NCBI GenBank assembly: GCA_903824045.1
Contig: CAIJVD010000023.1
Span: 1-64,000 of the forward strand
Reading direction: 5' to 3'
DNA: 64,000 nt
Source: an uncultured Chlorobiaceae bacterium
Lineage (GTDB): Bacteria; Bacteroidota; Chlorobiia; Chlorobiales; Chlorobiaceae
A model generated the notes under the pieces. That model saw only the letters and a list, made by a program, of their open reading frames with translations, searched no databases and had not been told where the DNA came from. Both the position numbers and the translations under genes were made by a program. Of the stretch, positions 52,809-60,978 are shown piece by piece (within the stretch, counting starts at the first letter, position 1; each line of letters begins with the position of its first letter).

Positions 52809-55118
52809 CTATGAGTCGGAGCGATAGTCTGCAAGCGGCAAGCGCACCGTAGCAAGGATGCCGCTCTCATTGCCCTCAAGGTGCACCGTGCCGCTGTGCT
52901 GCTCGATAATTTCACGCACAAGCCAGAGCCCGATGCCGGCGCCACTGGTGTTGTGGCTCGTTGTGCCGCGAATATATTTTCCGAAAAGCAGCTCTCCCTC
53001 CTGGGGCGAGACGAAATACCCCTGATTGTGTATCCTGAGCACGGCATCATCACCTTCAATGCAGCTGGAGATTTCGATCGGAGTGCCAGCTGGCGAGTAT
53101 TTCTGGGCATTGTCGAGAAGGTTGAAGAGGGCGGTTTTGAGGTACCCGGAGTCTCCAAAGATCATATGGTTGCCGAGAGAGTCGGCGTAGGTGAATGCCC
53201 GTTCAGGCCATATTACCCGGATATCGTCAAGCTGTTCGGAGAGTTTCGTACTGATTTCGAACCGCCGGAACTCCGCCTTTGTGCGGGGGTCGTAGAGACG
53301 TCCTCTTTCGAGCGAAATTTCCATGACCTCCACAAGGCGGTTGACGGCACGCTTCATTTTGCTCACTTCCCCTCCGTGTCCGCATTGAAGGCCTTTTTCC
53401 TGAAGTTCCAGGATGTCGAGATTTGCGCTGATGACGGCCAGTGGTGTACGATACTCATGGGAGACCAGGGTCAGGAACCTCCGCTGAAGCTCTCCCGCCT
53501 GGCGTTCAGCTTCAAGAGCCTCGCGGAGCTGATTTTCTCGAATTTTCAGCTCGTCGGGAGCAGCTGGATTGTCTGAGTCATTTTCGCTCCTCGCCTCTCT
53601 TTCGGCCCTCATGATGGAGTGGTGCGAGAGGCTCTGCATCGCTCGCTCTGCAGGTGGCAGTGCGCCCGCTGGTTCTCCTGCCGGCAGAGGCAGCAGAATT
53701 GTAACAGTGCACCCCTGGCCGGCCGGGCTTACCACACTGATATGGCCCTCATGCTGTTTGATGACGCCCGCCACTGCCGCCAGCCCAAGTCCCGAACCAG
53801 TGCCAATTTGCTTTGTTGTGAAAAATGGGTCAAAGATTTGGGGCAGCAGCTCAGGAGGAATGCCGGATCCTGTATCGCTGATTCTGAGTTCTGCACAGGG
53901 TCCAGCTGCGATACCTCTCGTGAGGGCTTCAGCCTCGTCGAGATTGACAACCGCCGTTTCTATTGTCAGTGTGCCCCCGTCCGGCATCGCATCCTGTGCA
54001 TTGGCCGCAAGGTTCATGATAACCTGCCGGATTTTGGCCCCGTCCCCCTTTATCATAGCACGGTGATTGAGGGGAAGAAAGCGGATTGCAATGTTTTTGC
54101 TGAGAAATCCACGAAGGAGGGGCTCGCAGCTGAGGATTTCCTGATCGAGATCTATAGGTTTGAGGCTGAGATTCTGCTCCAGATTGAAATCGACAAGCTG
54201 GCTGACGAGATCCCTGGACCGCATTACCGATTCATAGATCGTGCCCAGAATCGCCCGCTTTTCAGTGCCGCTATCCGATGAACCGATGAGCTGTTCGGTG
54301 AAGCCGATAACCGGCGTCAGGGTGTTGTTGATTTCATGGGCAATTCCAGCGGCAATACGGCCTATTGACTGGCGTTTCTGCGATTCATAGATATTGCGTT
54401 CGAACTCCTGTTTTTTGCGCTGGTTCCTGACCCTTTCCGTGATGTCCCGCGAGATGCCGACAACACCTGTTATCTGGTGGCTCTCATTGCATGCCAGGGC
54501 CACATTCACCTCAGTCTGGAAGATCGAGCCATCTTTTCGCACTTCGTCGAACTCATAGTGTCCGCTTGTGATGGCCGATTCCTCCCCGGCCGCGATCGCC
54601 TGCATTCGGTATTGGAGCTCGGCGGCAGCTTTGCCGGCAGAGTCCGGCGTCAGGACATCGAACAGTCCAAGCGTCAGCATCTCCTCCTGAGTTCGTCCGC
54701 AGAATCTGGTAACCGAAGGTGAGCTATAGGTATATTTTCCAGTCTGGAGATCGTATGCCCAGAGAAGATCGGAGGTGTTATCCGAGATTAGCCTGAAGAG
54801 CTGATCTCGCTCAATCAGCTCTTTTTGCTGGAACTCTTTCAGGATAAGGTCATCCTGCGTCTCGCAGGTAATTTCAGTCACGGTTCCAATAATCCTGATA
54901 ATTTCACCCTGGAGGATAAATGGACTGGCATCAAAGCGAAGCTTGAGGGCCTCTCCACTTCTCCTGACGGCATCGAACTCTTCGCTGAAACTGCTGCCCT
55001 CTCTCAGGCACTCCTCAATGCTCTCATCCAGTCGCTGCCGCTCATCCTTGCTCAGGCATTCGGCGAACAGATCCAGGCCTGTCGGTACCTCGCTCTCTTC
55101 AGGCTGAGCGCCCAGCAT
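52809..55118 (-). CDS. PAS sensor with two complete histidine kinase modules in tandem
   Basis: The clean frame codes for 769 residues. Order: remnant of a PAS domain (about 1-90), second PAS (about 105-228), kinase 1 with His261 (GIAHEINNTLTPVIGF), N-box (NLAANAQDAMPDGG), DTGSGIP and GTGSGLGLA; a polar linker (about 475-540); kinase 2 with His554 (LVSHEYRTPLAVISANLDIL), N-box (NLLDNAQKYSP), a degenerate G1 (IHNQG instead of DxGxG) and GAGIGLWLV. There is no receiver between the kinases, unlike common hybrid kinases. The first PAS is cut at the start: an open stretch upstream continues it (see the next entry). Confidence 0.82.
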   Translation of the reverse strand: MLGAQPEESEVPTGLDLFAECLSKDERQRLDESIEECLREGSSFSEEFDAVRRSGEALKLRFDASPFILQGEIIRIIGTVTEITCETQDDLILKEFQQKELIERDQLFRLISDNTSDLLWAYDLQTGKYTYSSPSVTRFCGRTQEEMLTLGLFDVLTPDSAGKAAAELQYRMQAIAAGEESAITSGHYEFDEVRKDGSIFQTEVNVALACNESHQITGVVGISRDITERVRNQRKKQEFERNIYESQKRQSIGRIAAGIAHEINNTLTPVIGFTEQLIGSSDSGTEKRAILGTIYESVMRSRDLVSQLVDFNLEQNLSLKPIDLDQEILSCEPLLRGFLSKNIAIRFLPLNHRAMIKGDGAKIRQVIMNLAANAQDAMPDGGTLTIETAVVNLDEAEALTRGIAAGPCAELRISDTGSGIPPELLPQIFDPFFTTKQIGTGSGLGLAAVAGVIKQHEGHISVVSPAGQGCTVTILLPLPAGEPAGALPPAERAMQSLSHHSIMRAEREARSENDSDNPAAPDELKIRENQLREALEAERQAGELQRRFLTLVSHEYRTPLAVISANLDILELQEKGLQCGHGGEVSKMKRAVNRLVEVMEISLERGRLYDPRTKAEFRRFEISTKLSEQLDDIRVIWPERAFTYADSLGNHMIFGDSGYLKTALFNLLDNAQKYSPAGTPIEISSCIEGDDAVLRIHNQGYFVSPQEGELLFGKYIRGTTSHNTSGAGIGLWLVREIIEQHSGTVHLEGNESGILATVRLPLADYRSDS

Positions 55119-55243
55119 TTCGCGGAGAGAATCGGAGCAGGATATCTTCTGCAGAGAGGTGTCCCACTCCCAGTAAAGGGCGCTGGCACAGGAAGAGGTA
55201 GATGCATCAGCGGGATGCAGGGGGGGTTAGTATATGATGGCAT
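55119..55243 (-). pseudogene. Out-of-frame N-terminus of the tandem kinase (C7 frameshift)
   Basis: Upstream of ATG 55118 the kinase frame stays open for 36 codons reading YWEWDTSLQKISCSDSLREM, a typical PAS start, but has no ATG, GTG or TTG before a TAA. An ATG at 55243 in another frame (MPSYTNPP) runs into a run of seven C (plus-strand G7, 55220-55226). One extra C would give MPSYTNPPLHPADAS...YWEWD in one frame. So the intact gene probably starts at 55243, and the copy here is off by one base, by slippage, mutation or a sequencing error. A second run, C8 (plus 55255-55262), sits just upstream. Confidence 0.6.
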
Positions 55244-55275
55244 TGCGAGTGTATGGGGGGGGTACCCTTGTATTC

Positions 55276-55292
55276 AGACAATTAAATCGTCT
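55276..55292. promoter_or_regulatory. Operator-like palindrome upstream of the tandem kinase
   Basis: AGACAATTAAATCGTCT is an imperfect 17-bp palindrome (AGAC...GTCT arms), placed 33 bp upstream of the probable kinase start. It could be a site for the adjacent OmpR-type regulator. No strong -10/-35 is certain. The rest of the gap to kdsD (about 55300-55453) is AT-rich and holds no gene. Confidence 0.3.
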
Positions 55293-55453
55293 TAAAATAC
55301 TTTTATTGTTGGCAACATACAAGACAGGACGCATCCTTTTTATTGCCTGAAGGGTGGCTTAGTGCTCTTATTTATAGCGGAGTTATGGATTCCGTGAGAC
55401 TCCTGACTCTTATGGGCAAGAGGTGAGGAGTTTTTTCATGCTGCAGGAATTTT

Positions 55454-56434
55454 TTACAGCCCGAGGGTGATGAGGTCGTGGATATGCACGAGGCCGACCG
55501 GTCGCTGCAGGTTGTCGCAGACAATCAGCTGGGTGATGCGGTATGTTTCGAGAATGTCGAGGCACTCTTTGGCAAGGGTGTCGGGTGTGACGGTTTTCGG
55601 GTTTTCGGTCATGACGGAGCCGGAGCTGAGCGAGAGGAACTCCTTTCCGCTCTGCACAAGCCGGCGAAGGTCTCCATCGGTGAAAATGCCAGAGAGTCTT
55701 CCTTCAGCACCAACCACAGCACTCACCCCATATCGCTTGGAGGTCATCTCAAGGATGAGGTCGGTTACCGAGGCATTTTCAGGGACAAGGGGGATTGATC
55801 GATCCCGGGCCATGATATCCGAGACCTTGACCGTCAGGCGCCTTCCGAGTGATCCCTTCGGATGGGTCATTGCAAAATCTCTCTGCGTGAAGCGCTTTTC
55901 CTGCATCACTGATATGGCAAGCGCGTCTCCCATGGCAAGCATTGCCGTTGTCGAGGTTGTGGGCGCAAGATCGAAGGGGCAGGCCTCTTTTTCTATACCG
56001 GTGTCGAGCGTGATATCGGCGTTCTCGGCAAGAAAGGATCGTGGATTGCCGGTCATGGCAATGATTTTCACTCCTATCTGGCGCAGAGCGGGAATAATGA
56101 AGTTAAGCTCTTCGGTCGTGCCGCTTTTGGAGAGGCAGATGACAACGTCCTCCTGGCTGACAACGCCGAGGTCACCGTGAGCGGCATCTGCCGGGTGGAG
56201 GAAGAGGGCGGTTGTTCCGGTCGAGGCCATGGTTGCCGCAATCTTCTGGGCGATGATGCCGGATTTGCCCATGCCGGAAATAATGATTTTCCCCTTGCAA
56301 GCGGCAATCTGTTCGACCGCCATGGCAAAGTGCCGGTCAACCCTTGAGGCCATCCTCTGAATGGCTTTCGCTTCCTCTTCGAGAATGGCAGTTCCAAACG
56401 ACGTTATCTTCCGGTAGAGGGCTTCGTTACTCAT
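55454..56434 (-). CDS. kdsD: Arabinose-5-phosphate isomerase (KdsD/KpsF type)
   Basis: A 326-residue enzyme converting ribulose-5-phosphate to arabinose-5-phosphate, the first step to Kdo of lipopolysaccharide. The N-terminal SIS domain has IISGMGKSGIIAQKIAATMA and VVICLSKSGTTEELNFIIPAL; two CBS domains follow (about 205-326: VSDIMARDRSIPLV and SVMTENPKTVTPDTLA). ATG 56434 is used; an ORF from 56500 adds residues with no family match. Confidence 0.92.
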   Translation of the reverse strand: MSNEALYRKITSFGTAILEEEAKAIQRMASRVDRHFAMAVEQIAACKGKIIISGMGKSGIIAQKIAATMASTGTTALFLHPADAAHGDLGVVSQEDVVICLSKSGTTEELNFIIPALRQIGVKIIAMTGNPRSFLAENADITLDTGIEKEACPFDLAPTTSTTAMLAMGDALAISVMQEKRFTQRDFAMTHPKGSLGRRLTVKVSDIMARDRSIPLVPENASVTDLILEMTSKRYGVSAVVGAEGRLSGIFTDGDLRRLVQSGKEFLSLSSGSVMTENPKTVTPDTLAKECLDILETYRITQLIVCDNLQRPVGLVHIHDLITLGL

Positions 56435-56554
56435 GCGTTGCAGTGGAATGGATGCTTCAAAGATAAAAGATTGTCCAGTTGCTCTTTTGATATAGTGCAA
56501 TATCGGCTAAATTGCACAAATACCATTTGCTTTGCTAATCATAAAGTTGTTGTT

Positions 56555-56914
56555 ATGGGTTCTGAAATGAGCTGGCTCTTTCTTTCCGCTTTGTCATTCT
56601 CGCTCTTCGGGCTGATGGTGTTTCTTTTTTCACGCTTTCTCAGGCATATGAAAAAAGAGCAAAACTTTGAAATCGAGTCGCTCAAGGATACACTGATCGA
56701 CAGGGATAATCCTGTGGGGCTTCGGGGCGAGGAACTCGAAAAGCTCAAGCAGCAGCAGGCTGAGGCCCAGCGTCATCTGCGTGAGGTGATATCAAAAATC
56801 CCCGTCATACAGAAGGACGGGCGGTTCCAGATTGATGAGGAAGAGCTTCGCCTTCGCCGTGAGGCATCGCAGAGCAATGGTGCCCAGGGGGCGGTTCAGG
56901 CCGACAACGATTAA
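56555..56914 (+). CDS. Small membrane-anchored coiled-coil protein
   Basis: A 119-residue protein with one N-terminal helix (SWLFLSALSFSLFGLMVFLFS) and a cytoplasmic helical region (about 30-100; EELEKLKQQQAEAQRHLREV) probably forming a coiled coil, ending in a polar tail. I cannot assign a family. It lies 22 bp before the flippase gene. Start could also be the ATG at 56567. Confidence 0.6.
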   Translation: MGSEMSWLFLSALSFSLFGLMVFLFSRFLRHMKKEQNFEIESLKDTLIDRDNPVGLRGEELEKLKQQQAEAQRHLREVISKIPVIQKDGRFQIDEEELRLRREASQSNGAQGAVQADND

Positions 56915-56936
56915 GCTTTTCTGATTATTCTGCTGC

Positions 56937-58451
56937 ATGTTTTCAAAACTCAAGCTTCTTTTTAAAGATACGGTCATCTACGGCTCGAGCACCATTCTTG
57001 CCCGAAGCCTCAACTATCTCCTCGTTCCTCTCTACGCCAACAAGCTCTCCACCTTCGATAACGGGGTGCAGACCATCATCTATGCCAACATAGCTCTGGC
57101 CAATGTGCTCTTTTCCTACGGCCTGGAGACCTCCTACCTCAAGGTCGCTTCGGATGCTTCCGGCACAGAGAGGGATGAAACACAGTTTTTTTCGACCGCC
57201 TTTCTCGCGCTCTTTATAACCTCGACGCTGTTTGCCCTCTCGATTGCGCTCTTTGCACCCGATATCGCACGTCTCATCGGGCTATCGGCGGGTGATTACC
57301 CCTTTGTCAGGTACGCGGCCATCATTCTCTGGATCGACACGCTTCTCGTCATCCCGTTTGCCGAGCTGCGCCTCAAGAGAAAGGCCCTTCAGTTCGCCCT
57401 GGCGAGAGTGGTTGGTGTCATTGCCGTCGTCGTCAGCGCATTTATCCTGATCATTCCGATGCACGCCGGCCTCGACGGGGTCTTTATTTCGGAAGCATTC
57501 GGCTCATTTGTCAGCCTTCTTCTGGTCATTCCGGTCTTCAGCCAGTTTCGTCTCTTCTTTTCCGCCCGCCAGCTTCAGGATATGCTCCGCATTGGCCTGC
57601 CCTATGTTCCGACAGGGATTGCTGGCCTGTTGATTCATCTGATCGACCGCAACATTCTGATCCGCATATCCCCAGCCGAGATCGAGCGCATATACGGCCC
57701 CGGATACCAGCCTTCCGATATCGTTGGCATCTACGGCCGGATCGCCGCATTCGGTGTTGTGCTCCAGCTCTTTATCCAGGTATTCCGTTTTGCATGGCAG
57801 CCATTCTTTCTGCAGCATGCCAAGGATCCCGATGCAAAAGGGCTCTTCCGTCATGTGATGAGCATCTCGACGCTCTCTACCATGTTCATCGCCCTTGCGG
57901 CAACTTTTTTTGTGCCTGAGCTTGTCCGCTATCATTACGCTGGAAGCTTCTATCTCCTTCCTCCACGCTACTGGCTCGGTCTCTCTATTCTTCCGTGGAT
58001 TTTCCTGAGCTATGTGTTCGACATGGTCTCGACCAATCTCTCATCGGGACTCTTGCTGACGGGCAACACCCGCTACCTTCCGGTTGTCACGTTTGCCGGT
58101 GCGGCCGTGACTGCTTTTTTCTGCTGGTGGCTTGTGCCGCTGAGTGGCATGGAGGGCGCGGCCTATGCCATCGTGGCCGGCACGGTAGTGATGTGTCTGG
58201 TGATGGCGTGGTATTCACTGCGGCTCTTTCCGCTTCAGCATGAGTGGCTGAAGCTTTTCATCTTCCTTGCGGCAGGTATTCTTCTGGCACTGTTCGAGCC
58301 TTTGGCGGCCTCCACGCTTCCCGGCGGCGGGGCCGAGGTCGCACTGAAACTTGTTCTGCTCCTCCTCTACCTTGCTGCAGGCCTGCTGCTTTTCCGCGAG
58401 GAGAGCTCGCTTGCCGCTCTCAGGATCAGGCAGAGATTCATGCCAAAATAA
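56937..58451 (+). CDS. Polysaccharide flippase-like membrane protein (MOP/MATE superfamily)
   Basis: A 504-residue protein with about 12 to 14 hydrophobic helices, beginning [20 protein letters not shown] and [16 protein letters not shown], the Wzx/RfbX-type start. Such proteins flip lipid-linked oligosaccharides across the inner membrane. [19 protein letters not shown] and [15 protein letters not shown] mark the last part. It may serve the glycan cluster, although it is 43 kb away from it here. Confidence 0.8.
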   Translation: MFSKLKLLFKDTVIYGSSTILARSLNYLLVPLYANKLSTFDNGVQTIIYANIALANVLFSYGLETSYLKVASDASGTERDETQFFSTAFLALFITSTLFALSIALFAPDIARLIGLSAGDYPFVRYAAIILWIDTLLVIPFAELRLKRKALQFALARVVGVIAVVVSAFILIIPMHAGLDGVFISEAFGSFVSLLLVIPVFSQFRLFFSARQLQDMLRIGLPYVPTGIAGLLIHLIDRNILIRISPAEIERIYGPGYQPSDIVGIYGRIAAFGVVLQLFIQVFRFAWQPFFLQHAKDPDAKGLFRHVMSISTLSTMFIALAATFFVPELVRYHYAGSFYLLPPRYWLGLSILPWIFLSYVFDMVSTNLSSGLLLTGNTRYLPVVTFAGAAVTAFFCWWLVPLSGMEGAAYAIVAGTVVMCLVMAWYSLRLFPLQHEWLKLFIFLAAGILLALFEPLAASTLPGGGAEVALKLVLLLLYLAAGLLLFREESSLAALRIRQRFMPK

Positions 58452-58452
58452 T

Positions 58453-59019
58453 TCAGCGTCCGGCGCCCGGCGGCATCGGCGGACGGTCATCTTCCCTTCC
58501 CTGCGGCCCGCGCTCTCTCCACCGTTCACTCCGGTTGGAAACTCTTCGCATGGAGACCCGCTCCAGTACGTTTTTCAGCGAATCACGCTGCGCCGGGGAG
58601 CATACCCTCGAGAGCTCGCTGAAGTGGATTGCCTGCTGGCGCTCGATCGTCGCCTGACGGGTTCCGATCTCTGCGGCCAGGGCCTCTATTTTTGTTGCAT
58701 TGGGCTTTTCTGCGAGCGACTCCTCGACAAGCTGTTTTTTCAGCAAACCGATTGCCTGCATTTCGGGCATGACTTTCTGGAAATGTGCCTGCCGCAGTGT
58801 GCGGAAGCTCGACGCCTGCGACTCGCTGAGGCCAAGCGGACCGGTAAAGGGCGACTCCCGGTTAAACCGGCCGCCCGGCCCGAAATGGGGGTGAAGCGGC
58901 CGGCAACTGTTCTGCCACCAGATAACGCCGAGCAGAGAGGCGTTGAGCACCACGAGAAAAAAGAGTGCCGCGGTGATGAATCGTTTTGATGTCAGAAAGT
59001 CCATTGTTTGCTCTGTCAT
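58453..59019 (-). CDS. Membrane-anchored CnrX/Spy-like periplasmic sensor-type protein
   Basis: A 188-residue protein: one N-terminal helix (FITAALFFLVVLNASLLGVI) then a periplasmic helical domain with LGLSESQASSFRTLRQAHF, the LTxxQ-like pattern of the Spy/CpxP/CnrX (heavy-metal resistance) group, two long helices (about 80-150) and a Pro/Arg-rich tail. An alternative start is ATG 59004. It is last in the sigma-factor operon, 118 bp after the first Spy-like gene. A link to metal or misfolded protein sensing is inferred from family only. Confidence 0.7.
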   Translation of the reverse strand: MTEQTMDFLTSKRFITAALFFLVVLNASLLGVIWWQNSCRPLHPHFGPGGRFNRESPFTGPLGLSESQASSFRTLRQAHFQKVMPEMQAIGLLKKQLVEESLAEKPNATKIEALAAEIGTRQATIERQQAIHFSELSRVCSPAQRDSLKNVLERVSMRRVSNRSERWRERGPQGREDDRPPMPPGAGR

Positions 59020-59095
59020 GTTTTCAGGCTGTTACGGCCTTTGTCGGTCGTGCGCCTTTTAAATACTCAATCTTGCCCCCGGTTGCCCATGCAGT

Positions 59096-59125
59096 TGCAG
59101 GCCGTCATAGCCCCGACGGCCTGCA
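59096..59125 (-). other. Strong intercistronic hairpin between the two Spy-like genes
   Basis: An 11-bp perfect stem TGCAGGCCGTC / GACGGCCTGCA with an 8-nt loop, 12 bp after the first Spy-like stop (59138). No T run follows on the minus strand, so it is not a typical terminator; it may protect the upstream mRNA or reduce expression of the last gene. Confidence 0.5.
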
Positions 59126-59137
59126 TGGCTGACCGGT

Positions 59138-59758
59138 TTAGCGCCCGAAGCCGCATCCGCCGCGTCGGCCGAACCCGCCGCGACCCTGGCCCGGCCCGCA
59201 GAGAGGCGCTGTTGTTTCAAGTTTTTTTCGCTGATCGGCTGTCAGCAGCGACGAGAACTCCTCCATATGACCGCTTTTCATGCGGGCCAGAGCGGCATGC
59301 TCCCGACCGATACTCTCCGAAATCCCCTGGATTTTGGCTTGGTCAGGCTTCGCTTTCAGTGACTCCGAGAAAAGTTCGCGGTTCAGGGTCATGATCTTCT
59401 GGTGTTCTGCCGAGGCCTGGGCGAAATGCTTCTGGCGCAGTTTCTCGACCTGGGTAACCTGCTTGTCGTTCAAGCCGAGCATTCCCTGCATCCAGCGGCT
59501 TCCGCAGGCGCCGCCGCGGCCTCCCTGTGCGCCAGGACGGCCCATATACTGCATCCGGTCGTCCGGCCCCATCTCCCTCAGCCGTTTCTGCCACTCATCG
59601 TGGTATGCATTTCTCTCCTCAGGAGCCGCATTGCGCATGGTTCCGCGCAGTTTTGCAAGCTCTTCGTCGGAGTACCGGCTGTAATCGGCGGCGGCAAATG
59701 CCGTATTGAAGCCGATAACTCCAGCGGCCATAATCATGAGCATCATTTTCTTTTTCAT
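59138..59758 (-). CDS. Spy/CpxP-like periplasmic protein with Gly/Arg/Cys-rich tail
   Basis: A 206-residue secreted protein with signal peptide (MLMIMAAGVIGFNTAFAA). The helical core (about 90-185) has MLGLNDKQVTQVEKLRQKHF, the LTxxQ-type repeat, and SLLTADQRKKLE. Two Gly-rich segments flank it (GRPGAQGGRGGACGS and PLCGPGQGRGGFGRRGG, ending GCGFGR). In Spy, such helical cradles bind unfolded proteins; in ZraP-like proteins metals. The Cys-containing Gly/Arg tail is unusual. Confidence 0.72.
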   Translation of the reverse strand: MKKKMMLMIMAAGVIGFNTAFAAADYSRYSDEELAKLRGTMRNAAPEERNAYHDEWQKRLREMGPDDRMQYMGRPGAQGGRGGACGSRWMQGMLGLNDKQVTQVEKLRQKHFAQASAEHQKIMTLNRELFSESLKAKPDQAKIQGISESIGREHAALARMKSGHMEEFSSLLTADQRKKLETTAPLCGPGQGRGGFGRRGGCGFGR

Positions 59759-59845
59759 CGTACTATCTGGTTTGCATTATGGAAAAGTCGCTTCTTGTCA
59801 TCACTAAACATCAATACCCGAGTGCCCTCTAAAAAAAAGAGCTGT

Positions 59846-60250
59846 TCAGGGGGCTTTGCTTTCAGGCGAAACGCTCTCCAGGGCATTGGTTGCTGTCTGG
59901 TCGTAGTAGGCAAACTCCTGAGTTGAGTAGTCGTCATTCGCACTGTCCAGCGTTTCGGCCGTTGCTGGTGCCGTGTAGTTTCCGCTATCCTGCATTGAAA
60001 GCGCGGCCGAGCCAAGATTGACAATCACCAGCACTGCCATGAAGGCCATGCGCAGGTCAAGATGGTGCAGAAAGCCTCTACGCGAAGCAACGGCCTCCGG
60101 GCCAAACTCCCGCTCCACCCGCTCCATGAGCCGAGCCCTGAAGAAATGATGAACCTCAAGCGGCTTCATCTCGTCGAGCAGTTTCATGGTCTTTTCGACC
60201 TCTGCCTCTATCTGTTCGTTATGCTGTTTCATCATTGGGTCCTGTTTCAT
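59846..60250 (-). CDS. Single-pass membrane protein, putative anti-sigma factor
   Basis: A 134-residue protein right after the ECF sigma gene. The first half (about 20-65; EVEKTMKLLDEMKPLEVHHF then FRARLMERVEREFG) is helical and charged, as in sigma-binding regions; a helix (LDLRMAFMAVLVIVNLGSAAL, about 71-91) anchors it, and a short polar part faces the periplasm. It lacks the zinc-binding HxxxCxxC of many anti-sigma factors. Start may be an inner ATG (60235), which has AGGA four bases upstream. Its role is inferred from position and layout. Confidence 0.6.
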   Translation of the reverse strand: MKQDPMMKQHNEQIEAEVEKTMKLLDEMKPLEVHHFFRARLMERVEREFGPEAVASRRGFLHHLDLRMAFMAVLVIVNLGSAALSMQDSGNYTAPATAETLDSANDDYSTQEFAYYDQTATNALESVSPESKAP

Positions 60251-60297
60251 TGATTTCGACGACAGGATTAAAAAAATCTTGTGCCTTCAATTCAGAC

Positions 60298-60840
60298 TCA
60301 CTGCTTTTTGTAGTAGGTATAGAGTTTTTCCTGAAGGTTTTTCTTCGCTCTGTGCACCAGTGATTCGACGGCCGAGACCGATGTTTTGAGAATATCGGCG
60401 ACCTCCTGGTTGCTGAATCCATCCTGCTTGCTGAGAAGAAATGCGGCTTTCTGGTTGTCGGGAAGCGAATTCAGCGCCTCCCTGAGGATCTCTGTCCGCT
60501 CGTTTTCGGCATAGGCCTCCGCCGGAGTCTCACTCGACGGGGCGGCAATTTCGGCCGAAGGGTCTTCTGCACCGATCAAGCGCTTTAGTGAACCGAACCG
60601 TTTTATGCGTTTCGTCCGTCGCAGATGGTCGAGTGACTTGGTGACGGCAATTCTGTAGATCCAGGTGGAGAGCTTTGCTTCAGCCCTGAATTGATCAAGG
60701 GAGCGAAACACCTCAACAAAGACATCCTGGGCAAGATCCTCGGCATCTTCGCGGTTGAAGACAAAGCGGTAGCAGGTGTTGATCACCATCTCCTGATGTC
60801 CGCCGACAAGGCTTCTGAACAGCTCTTCTTTTGGTGTCAT
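60298..60840 (-). CDS. ECF-type RNA polymerase sigma factor
   Basis: A 180-residue sigma-70 family member with regions 2 and 4 only. Region 2: [25 protein letters not shown] and [19 protein letters not shown]; region 4: [20 protein letters not shown] and [27 protein letters not shown]. Together with the following membrane protein and two periplasmic Spy-like proteins it forms an envelope-stress type operon. Its own promoter and target sites cannot be recognised here. Confidence 0.92.
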   Translation of the reverse strand: MTPKEELFRSLVGGHQEMVINTCYRFVFNREDAEDLAQDVFVEVFRSLDQFRAEAKLSTWIYRIAVTKSLDHLRRTKRIKRFGSLKRLIGAEDPSAEIAAPSSETPAEAYAENERTEILREALNSLPDNQKAAFLLSKQDGFSNQEVADILKTSVSAVESLVHRAKKNLQEKLYTYYKKQ

Positions 60841-60936
60841 ACCTGGTTGTGCAATGCCACGGTTGCTCGTCTTCTTGATAGTAGGACGTCACTCATTGCA
60901 AATTCCTGCGCAGAATAAAGCGGCGGGACCGGCATT

Positions 60937-60967
60937 CCGGCTCTCCCAACAGCGGCGGGAGAGCCGG
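60937..60967 (-). other. Large hairpin after the phosphohexomutase gene
   Basis: An 11-bp perfect stem (CCGGCTCTCCC / GGGAGAGCCGG) with a 9-nt loop, 12 bp after the phosphohexomutase stop. No T run on the minus strand; may limit read-through into the sigma-factor gene. Confidence 0.5.
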
Positions 60968-60978
60968 TTACGGGGTTG

